From Planctomycetota bacterium (GTDB taxonomy: Bacteria; Planctomycetota; Phycisphaerae; UBA1845), in assembly GCA_022566435.1 (NCBI GenBank), contig JADFIX010000270.1, positions 1 to 6,214 on the forward strand: 6,214 bases of DNA, read 5' to 3'. Positions 1-5,258 of this stretch are shown here, in pieces. The translations under genes were made by a program, and so were the position numbers. The notes below the pieces were generated by a model. That model saw nothing but the letters and a program-made list of their open reading frames with translations. It did not search any database and was not told the DNA's origin. Position 1 is the first letter of the stretch; the number at the start of each line of letters is the position of its first letter.

Positions 1-2282
1 CCGAGACGCTGGACCTGGACATAGAGTCGCAACACGGCCGGACACGGATTCCAAGAATCCGGGGCGATGTATCCGTTCGGAATGCCCACGGGTCCACGAT
101 CGTCGAGAATGTCAACGGATCACTGCGTGCTCGACACAGCTACGGCGGCCTCAGGGTAGGCGCGGTAGATGAGGATACGTCGATCGACGTCCGTCACGGC
201 CATCTGGATGTGGAGAAGGCCGGCGGGGCTCTTACCCTTAAGAATCACCACGGAAATGCGACGATCGGTCAAGTCGTCAAAGACTTCGACGTTTTTTCCA
301 CGCACGGGAACGTGGCGGTCGGCTCGGTCGGAGGCTCCGTGGAAGGCCGGGTCCGGCACTGCAAATTACGTCTACAATACGACGCTGCAGGCAACGTCAC
401 CCTGGATGCCAGCCACGGATCGCTTTACGGAATGAACATCGGCGGGGACCTTGTGGCAAAGGTGCGTCACGGATCGATCGATGCCGATCGGGTGGAAGGA
501 AGCGTCAAAATCGATGGCAGTCACTCACCGATCTCGATCCGACGCACGGGAAAAGCCGCGACCGTCCGAACAAGCCACGCACGCGTTACGCTCGAGAACG
601 TCGGGGGTGATGCGACGATCGACACGAATCACGGCGAGGTGATTGTGGCCAGGGTAAGGGGCAAGGTCGAAGTGACCGGATCAAGAGGACGGATCGAGGT
701 CTCAGAAGCGGCAAACGGCGTGACGATCGAATCCGTGTTGGTCGATGCGATCGCCGATCGACCCTACGAATCGCATGAACGCGAGATGCAAGTCAGCATG
801 ATTCAGCGAAAATTCGGATTCGATTCGTTGCAAGCCGACGTGAGAGATTTGTCCGGCGGCTGGCGCAAGCGACTGGCGCTGGCACGCGAATTCATCCAGA
901 CGCCGGATCTGCTACTCATGGACGAGCCCACGAATCACTTGGACCTCGAAGGCATTCAATGGCTCGAAGAGCTTCTTCTCAGCGTCCCGTATGCCTTCGT
1001 GGTCGTTAGCCACGATCGGTGTGTTCTCGAGCGGGTGACCAGCCGGGTCGTGGAATTGAACCCGATCTATCCGGGTGGCTATTTCAGCGTGACGGGTAAC
1101 TACAGTATGTTTCTCGAGAAACGAAGCGATTTTATCGAGTCTCAACAAGCCCAGCAGGAGACACTGACCAACATCGTCAGGCGCGAAGACGCCTTTCTGA
1201 AGTCCCAATCCAAAGCTCGCCGCACCAAGTCGAAATCGCGAATCGACGATGCCTACCGGCTCAAGGATGACCTTCGTACCCTGAAGCAGCGTAACGCCCA
1301 AACCTCGACGGCCGGCATCGATTTCGAGGGCACCGGTCGAAAGTCACGGAAACTGCTGGAAGCCAAGGGCATTTCCAAAGCGTTCGGCGGCAAGTCTCTG
1401 TTTAGGGATGTTTCCCTGTTTCTGTCGCCCGGCACGCGCTTAGGGCTCTTGGGCGCGAACGGCAGTGGTAAGACGACATTGATTCGCGTACTCACCGGTG
1501 AAGTGTCGCCCGACGAGGGTACGATCGAAACGGCCGACGATCTCGAGATCGTCGTATTCGACCAGAAGCGCGAGGAACTGCCGCAAGATGTGACCCTGCG
1601 ACAGGCCTTGGCCGGCGACGGCGATAGCGTGGACTTTCGCGGCCGGAATATTCATATCAGCGCGTGGTCCAAGCGGTTTCTTTTCGCCGCCGACCAGCTC
1701 GAAATGCCGGTGGGCGAACTGTCGGGCGGTGAACAGGCCCGGATTTTGATCGCCCGTCTCATGCTCCGTCCGGCCGACTTGCTGATTCTCGACGAGCCGA
1801 CCAACGATCTGGACATCGGCTCGCTCGAGATTCTCGAAGAGAGTCTGACCGAGTTTCCCGGTGCGATCGTGCTGGTGACGCACGATCGGTTCATGCTTGA
1901 TCGCATTTGCACGGAGATTCTGGGACTCGACGGCGACGGACGCGTCGGCAAGTATGCTGATTGTGCCCAATGGCAGTCTGCTCGCGCCCGCTTGGGCAAA
2001 GGGACTGACAAAGACACTGCCAAGGCTAAATCCGGAAAGTCCAAGCGACGGGCCGACCGAACGGGCTTGACCGCCAGCGAGAAGAAGGATCTTCAGGACA
2101 TGGAGGAAACGATTCTCGAAGCGGATGAGCGGGTAGAGCAATGCCGCCTGGCGACGACGGATCCCGAAGTGGCGGGCGATCATGTCGAGGCGCAAAAACG
2201 CTGGGACGAGCTGGAAGCCGCCAAGAAAGAAGTCGAGGCACTTTATGCCCGCTGGGAGGCACTGGAGAAAAAGGCGAAATGA
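1..2282 (+). CDS. DUF4097-like HG-repeat solenoid fused in frame to an ABC-F ATPase lacking its first Walker A (5' end outside window)
   Basis: The frame is open from the left edge (first full codon at 3) to TGA at 2280-2282, giving 759 visible residues. The GTG at 210 is internal, because the same repeats continue upstream of it. Numbering from codon 3: residues 1-242 are an 18-residue HG-motif solenoid resembling DUF4097 putative adhesins. From about 243 the protein is ABC-F (Uup/EttA-like, soluble, usually ribosome-associated). NBD1 keeps only its second half: LSGGW signature 283-287, Walker B 303-308 followed by TNHLD, and H-loop His337. Its Walker A and Q-loop, about 100 residues, are absent in every frame. 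A charged coiled-coil linker (372-433) follows. NBD2 is complete: GANGSGKT 484-491, Gln521, LSGGE 573-577, ILDEP 595-599, His627. The tail (669-759) is a Lys/Glu-rich coiled coil typical of Uup C-termini. The family assignment of the ABC part is secure. One composite ATP site should be dead. Whether the fusion is a functional protein, a pseudogene or an assembly join is unknown. Confidence 0.9.
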   Translation, partial: ETLDLDIESQHGRTRIPRIRGDVSVRNAHGSTIVENVNGSLRARHSYGGLRVGAVDEDTSIDVRHGHLDVEKAGGALTLKNHHGNATIGQVVKDFDVFSTHGNVAVGSVGGSVEGRVRHCKLRLQYDAAGNVTLDASHGSLYGMNIGGDLVAKVRHGSIDADRVEGSVKIDGSHSPISIRRTGKAATVRTSHARVTLENVGGDATIDTNHGEVIVARVRGKVEVTGSRGRIEVSEAANGVTIESVLVDAIADRPYESHEREMQVSMIQRKFGFDSLQADVRDLSGGWRKRLALAREFIQTPDLLLMDEPTNHLDLEGIQWLEELLLSVPYAFVVVSHDRCVLERVTSRVVELNPIYPGGYFSVTGNYSMFLEKRSDFIESQQAQQETLTNIVRREDAFLKSQSKARRTKSKSRIDDAYRLKDDLRTLKQRNAQTSTAGIDFEGTGRKSRKLLEAKGISKAFGGKSLFRDVSLFLSPGTRLGLLGANGSGKTTLIRVLTGEVSPDEGTIETADDLEIVVFDQKREELPQDVTLRQALAGDGDSVDFRGRNIHISAWSKRFLFAADQLEMPVGELSGGEQARILIARLMLRPADLLILDEPTNDLDIGSLEILEESLTEFPGAIVLVTHDRFMLDRICTEILGLDGDGRVGKYADCAQWQSARARLGKGTDKDTAKAKSGKSKRRADRTGLTASEKKDLQDMEETILEADERVEQCRLATTDPEVAGDHVEAQKRWDELEAAKKEVEALYARWEALEKKAK
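3..728 (+). repeat. Tandem 18-residue (54-bp) HG-motif coding repeats
   Basis: A His-Gly (or degenerate) pair recurs at visible residues 11, 29, 45, 65, 83, 101, 119, 138, 156, 174, 192, 210 and 228 (Arg-Gly in the last). The steps are 18 residues except for 16, 20 and 19 near the start and middle. Each unit reads roughly H-G-x-h-x-h-x-x-h-x-G-x-h-x-h-x-x-S, where h is Val/Ile/Leu. That is two short beta strands per turn, as expected of a beta-solenoid. Units are diverged at the DNA level but usually keep a CACGG core. The array continues beyond the left edge, so the repeat number is a minimum. Confidence 0.85.
1535..1554. repeat. Perfect 20-bp palindrome inside the ABC-F coding sequence
   Basis: The two 10-bp arms are exact reverse complements with no loop, centred on CTCGAG. 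It lies in NBD2 just before the Q-loop and encodes DDLEIV and flanking residues. The protein segment here is ordinary for the family, so the symmetry arises from codon choice. A chance origin is possible. Confidence 0.5.
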
Positions 2283-2290
2283 GACCGACC

Positions 2291-2320
2291 GGCGTGCACC
2301 CCAATCCAGGGGGCGCCTTT
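2291..2320 (+). terminator. Weak terminator-like hairpin after the ABC-F gene
   Basis: GGCG (2291-2294) can pair with CGCC (2314-2317), and CCCC (2299-2302) with GGGG (2309-2312), with an asymmetric internal loop between the two stems and a six-base apical loop. Only three T residues follow before a G, so intrinsic termination would be weak. It starts 8 bp after the ABC-F stop codon. Confidence 0.25.
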
Positions 2321-2333
2321 GAAAAATTCGCCA

Positions 2334-2361
2334 GGTTCGGAGCGAACCGTTCGCCGCTCCG
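2334..2361 (+). other. Cluster of mutually exclusive small hairpins
   Basis: Three dyads overlap. GGTTCG (2334-2339) pairs with CGAACC (2343-2348). GCGAAC (2342-2347) pairs with GTTCGC (2349-2354), though its one-base loop would force the stem open. CGGAGCG (2338-2344) pairs with CGCTCCG (2355-2361). They share bases, so only some can form at once. No T-run follows, so this is not a typical terminator. Function is unknown and chance is possible. The rest of 2283-2474 holds only the weak terminator and promoter candidates listed separately; no convincing gene was seen there. Confidence 0.3.
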
Positions 2362-2438
2362 CGGCTGCAAGACCTGCATACCGGCGTCCGCAGATTTGCC
2401 ACCAGTATTGCAATGCACCCCGCCAAGAACGGACTGGA

Positions 2439-2467
2439 TTGGCACAAGAGGCCTCAGCAGCTAGACT
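2439..2467 (+). promoter_or_regulatory. Candidate sigma-70-type promoter for the lipoprotein gene
   Basis: TTGGCA (2439-2444, 5/6 match to the -35 consensus) is followed after exactly 17 bp by TAGACT (2462-2467, 4/6 match to the -10). Transcription starting about 7 bp later would begin at or next to the ATG at 2475, giving a leaderless or nearly leaderless mRNA. This fits the absence of a Shine-Dalgarno sequence there. It is a sequence match only. Confidence 0.3.
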
Positions 2468-2474
2468 TCCGGCT

Positions 2475-3140
2475 ATGGTGATTCATGTGAAAAGCTGGAA
2501 TTCGCTGGCGGCGGCAGGATGCCTCGTAGCGGTTCTTTTGCCGATCGGTGCATGCGATCGTGACGCCCGCCTCGCCGGGCGAAACCTGCGAGACGTCACC
2601 GTAGGAACCGTCACCCACTACGGCGCGACGCTCGACAAAAGCGCCACCCCCGAACAAGTCACGTATGTCTTGCTGAGGGCGATTCGTGACGACTTCAAGG
2701 CGAAAACAAGCGAAGAGCGCGAGGCTGCTCTCGACAAACTGTTCGATGTTTCCGCGGCCGGGCACTTGACCCAAGGAAAGGCAAGTGAAATCGATCGCCA
2801 GGAAACGGTCTTCAAAATCGTCAATCGCTGGACGCCCACCGTCGCACACTATGTGGACGACATCGAAACGGATTGGGAGAAAGCCCGTCTGCGGCTCAAA
2901 ATATCCGGTTTGCAACCGGTCACCAACCGAACCGACGGGACTCAGCAGTGCAAGGTCATTACCCAACTCGCTGATCCAGGCGGAAACCCGAACGCCGCGG
3001 TACTCCTGTCCGTCCAGTTGGTTCAGGATTCGGGTTACTGGCGCGTGCTGGCACTCCAGTTTTTAAACTCCAGGCGAGACCTCAATCCGAAGGCCGCGGC
3101 ACGTGGGCCGGCAAAGGCAAACACGGCATCGGACGGTTGA
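2475..3140 (+). CDS. Predicted lipoprotein of unknown function
   Basis: 221 residues from ATG 2475. The reading frame is open back to about 2319, but the extra residues are Arg-rich and would bury the signal peptide, so they are excluded. GTG 2478 and GTG 2487 are possible alternative starts, and none has a clear ribosome-binding site. The N-terminus is a lipoprotein signal: Lys6, a hydrophobic stretch of about 11-25 and a lipobox-like IGAC ending at Cys27. The mature part of about 195 residues would be lipid-anchored outside the cytoplasmic membrane. It has a predicted helical segment starting at TPEQVTYVLLRAI (58-70), a charged middle, and a strand-rich end with YWRVLALQF (188-196), followed by a Lys/Ala-rich disordered tail. 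The helix-then-strand pattern ending in YWRV is reminiscent of NTF2-like small domains, but this is only a guess. It stands alone, 192 bp after the ABC-F gene and 84 bp before uvrA, with no functional link visible. Confidence 0.85.
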   Translation: MVIHVKSWNSLAAAGCLVAVLLPIGACDRDARLAGRNLRDVTVGTVTHYGATLDKSATPEQVTYVLLRAIRDDFKAKTSEEREAALDKLFDVSAAGHLTQGKASEIDRQETVFKIVNRWTPTVAHYVDDIETDWEKARLRLKISGLQPVTNRTDGTQQCKVITQLADPGGNPNAAVLLSVQLVQDSGYWRVLALQFLNSRRDLNPKAAARGPAKANTASDG

Positions 3141-3224
3141 CCTCTGAGAGAATTTCGCTTTCCCCGGCAAGGAGAGGAACGGACTGATCCGGCCTAGCGG
3201 TGCGACCGGTGATCGATCGAGGAG

Positions 3225-5147
3225 ATGGAATCCCACACGATCAAAGTCAAGGGTGCTCGCGAGCACAATCTTCAGAATGTCACGCTCGAGATACCAAGAG
3301 GCAAGCTCGTTTGTTTCACCGGCGTATCCGGAAGCGGCAAGAGCAGTTTCGCGTTCGATACGCTGTTCGCCGAGGGGCAGCGACGCTATCTGGAGTCTCT
3401 CAGTTCCTATGCCCGCCAGTTCTTGGGGCAACTCGCGAAACCCGACGTTGATCAAATCACGGGGCTGAGCCCGGCCATCGCCATCCAGCAGAAATCGAGC
3501 GGCTGGAATCCACGAAGTACCGTGGGCACCATTACCCAGATTCAGGACTACTTGCGGGTGCTTTTCGCGCGGGTCGGACGGCAGCACTGCACGAAATGTA
3601 ACCGACCGATCAGCGCGCAGACTCGCGAACATATTATCGCGCGAATCATGGAACTGCCGGCGGATACGAAGGTGCTGATTCTGGCGCCGGTTGTTCGCGG
3701 TCAAAAAGGCGAATACCGCGACCTGTTCGAGGACATGATTCGCCAGGGTTTCGCGCGGGCCCGGGTGGATGGGAGGGTCGTGTCGCTCTCCGATGTGTCC
3801 CCGTTGGCCCGGAATATTCGCCACAACATCGAAATCGTCATCGACCGGCTGACCATGTCGCCGACGGTTCGATCGCGATTGGCCGAAGCCGTGGAACAAG
3901 CGCTGAAGCTGGGTGACGGGACGTTAATTGTGCAACCGCTATCGTCGGAGAACGACGCAAAATCGGATTCACCCCGAGCCGCGGGCTTCAGCCCGCGCGG
4001 CCGCGCGAAGTCGACAAGCGCCCAGTCACGCGATCTGCTGCTTTCGTCCCACTACGCCTGCCCGACGTGCGACGTAAGCTTCGAGCGACCCTCACCGCAG
4101 CTCTTCAGTTTCAACTCGCCGACGGGAATGTGCCTGACATGCGACGGGATGGGCACCAGTTTCGACTTTGATGCCGATTTATTGGTTCCCGATCCGCGCA
4201 AGAGCTTCCTCAAACTGGCGATCGAGCCGATGCGCACGCGAATCGGCAAGTGGCGGAGGCACATTTACCGCGGGGTGGCCGCCCATGTGGGGTTCGACCT
4301 GAAGACCGTTTGGCACAAGTTGCCGGCCAAGGCGAAGCGGGCGTTGCTGTACGGCCTCGGTGCGACGCACGTGACGTACGAGTGGCGTTGGTCGGGCGGA
4401 GTCTGGCGGCACGGCGGGACATTTCCCGGTGTCATTGCCGAGCTTCGCGAAAAGCACCGCAAGGCCAAGTCCAACTTCGTCCGCGCGTACTACGAAAAAT
4501 ATATGCGCAAGGGCGAGTGCCCGGACTGTAAGGGTGGACGTCTAAATGCCCAGGCAACGGCGGTCCGTGTCGGCGGCGAGACCATCAATAACGTCTGCGC
4601 TAAGTCTATCGTGGACTGTGCGGCGTTCTTCGAAAAGCTCGTCCTCGATCCGACCGAGACGATCATTGCGGTGGACGTTCTCAAGGAGCTTCGGGGTCGG
4701 CTCAAGTTCCTGTGCGACGTCGGGCTGGAGTATCTCACACTCGAGCGGACGGCGCCCACGCTCTCCGGCGGCGAATCGCAGCGTATTCGGCTGGCCAGCC
4801 AGATCGGCGCGGGGCTCGTGGGCGTGCTCTACATTCTTGACGAGCCGAGCGTCGGGTTGCACGCGCGCGATAACAAAAGACTGCTCGATTCACTCTGCCG
4901 CTTGCGCGACCTGGGCAATACGGTCATCGTGGTGGAGCACGACGAGCAGACGATGCGCGCCGCCGACGAGATCGTAGACTTCGGCCCCGGCCCCGGCGTG
5001 CGCGGCGGCAAGATCGTAGCCCACGGCGACCTCGAGCAAATCAAGAAGACCAGCCGATCCATCACCGGCCAATACCTCCGCGGCGAGAAGGAAATCGCAG
5101 TGCCCAAGGAGCGGAGACCGGTGTCGCGGCGGAAGAAAGACGGATGA
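3225..5147 (+). CDS. uvrA: UvrA1-type excinuclease subunit, N-terminal half only (truncated or split)
   Basis: UvrA recognises DNA damage with UvrB in nucleotide excision repair. Full UvrA has two ABC ATPase halves in about 940 residues; this protein has 640. In order: Walker A GVSGSGKS 33-40, Q-loop near 88-89, CxxC 122/125, UvrB-binding domain about 120-240, zinc module Cys279/282/303/306 (CxxC-x20-CxxC), CxxC 432/435, signature LSGGESQR 513-520, Walker B ILDEP 537-541 and His572. It ends just after GQYLRG (615-620) and a basic VPKERR linker, exactly where NBD-II would begin. The second zinc module, which full-length UvrA needs for DNA binding, is therefore missing, and no UvrA-like sequence follows in any frame up to 5259. 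The UvrB-binding domain argues for UvrA1 rather than UvrA2. Residues about 243-264 are an extra loop containing a REP-like palindrome. The start is firm: an in-frame TGA at 3210-3212 leaves ATG 3225 as the only ATG before the conserved GAREHNL. GAGGAG abuts it with no spacer, so it is not a normal ribosome-binding site. Confidence 0.93.
   Translation: MESHTIKVKGAREHNLQNVTLEIPRGKLVCFTGVSGSGKSSFAFDTLFAEGQRRYLESLSSYARQFLGQLAKPDVDQITGLSPAIAIQQKSSGWNPRSTVGTITQIQDYLRVLFARVGRQHCTKCNRPISAQTREHIIARIMELPADTKVLILAPVVRGQKGEYRDLFEDMIRQGFARARVDGRVVSLSDVSPLARNIRHNIEIVIDRLTMSPTVRSRLAEAVEQALKLGDGTLIVQPLSSENDAKSDSPRAAGFSPRGRAKSTSAQSRDLLLSSHYACPTCDVSFERPSPQLFSFNSPTGMCLTCDGMGTSFDFDADLLVPDPRKSFLKLAIEPMRTRIGKWRRHIYRGVAAHVGFDLKTVWHKLPAKAKRALLYGLGATHVTYEWRWSGGVWRHGGTFPGVIAELREKHRKAKSNFVRAYYEKYMRKGECPDCKGGRLNAQATAVRVGGETINNVCAKSIVDCAAFFEKLVLDPTETIIAVDVLKELRGRLKFLCDVGLEYLTLERTAPTLSGGESQRIRLASQIGAGLVGVLYILDEPSVGLHARDNKRLLDSLCRLRDLGNTVIVVEHDEQTMRAADEIVDFGPGPGVRGGKIVAHGDLEQIKKTSRSITGQYLRGEKEIAVPKERRPVSRRKKDG
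3980..4007. repeat. REP-like palindromic element inserted in frame in uvrA
   Basis: CGCGGGCT (3980-3987) and AGCCCGCG (3990-3997) form an 8-bp inverted repeat around TC. Overlapping it, 3994-4007 is a perfect 14-bp palindrome centred on GGCC. GC-rich hairpins of the form GCGGGCT-loop-AGCCCGC are recalled as dispersed repetitive elements in many bacterial genomes. Translated here it gives AAGFSPR (residues 252-258), inside a loop about 20 residues longer than the same region of E. coli UvrA, just before the zinc-binding CPTC. The dyad is certain; its identity as a dispersed element is inferred, since only one copy lies in this window. Confidence 0.6.
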
Positions 5148-5148
5148 G

Positions 5149-5185
5149 ATTCGCCATGCGAATGATCGCGGCGACGTGGCACGTC
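5149..5185. other. Two short dyads in the convergent gap after uvrA
   Basis: ATTCGC (5149-5154) pairs with GCGAAT (5158-5163) across a CAT loop, beginning two bases after the uvrA stop codon. GACGTG (5173-5178) and CACGTC (5180-5185) form a second dyad with a one-base centre. Neither is followed by a T-run on either strand, so they are poor intrinsic terminators. The first could cap the uvrA mRNA 3' end, and the second looks more like a protein-binding dyad than a hairpin. Either may be chance. Nothing else was found in the 111 bp between uvrA and the opposing gene. Confidence 0.3.
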
Positions 5186-5258
5186 CAGAGGAAGAAAAAG
5201 GCGGACAACTACGTGGTCCTGCTGCACTTCGCCGGCGATTGCACAAGATTGAGTACCT

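Noticed and set aside
177..190. Perfect 14-bp palindrome (ACGTCGATCGACGT)
   Set aside because: It lies within the solenoid repeats and is readily explained by the CGATCG-rich style of this region.
210..212. GTG at 210 as the start of the solenoid/ABC-F gene
   Set aside because: The frame is open to the left edge and the same 18-residue HG repeats continue upstream of it, so it is an internal valine codon.
735..800. Separate initiation of the ABC-F part (GTG 735, ATG 786 or ATG 798)
   Set aside because: No ribosome-binding site is apparent and the product would still lack Walker A of NBD1. It cannot be excluded but has no positive support.
1440..2447. 335-codon minus-strand frame opposite the ABC-F gene
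   Set aside because: It is a long shadow frame in GC-rich coding DNA, antisense to well-conserved ABC-F motifs, and has no recognisable domain.
2319..2474. N-terminal extension of the lipoprotein from TTG 2319
   Set aside because: The extension is Arg/Ala-rich low-quality sequence and would place the lipoprotein signal peptide internally.
3137..3166. TTGACC as the -35 box of a uvrA promoter
   Set aside because: The position 17 bp downstream reads TTCCCC and no acceptable -10 is present at 16-18 bp spacing.
3063..3899. 278-codon minus-strand frame opposite uvrA
   Set aside because: It is antisense to Walker A and the UvrB-binding domain of uvrA and shows no domain or signal of its own.
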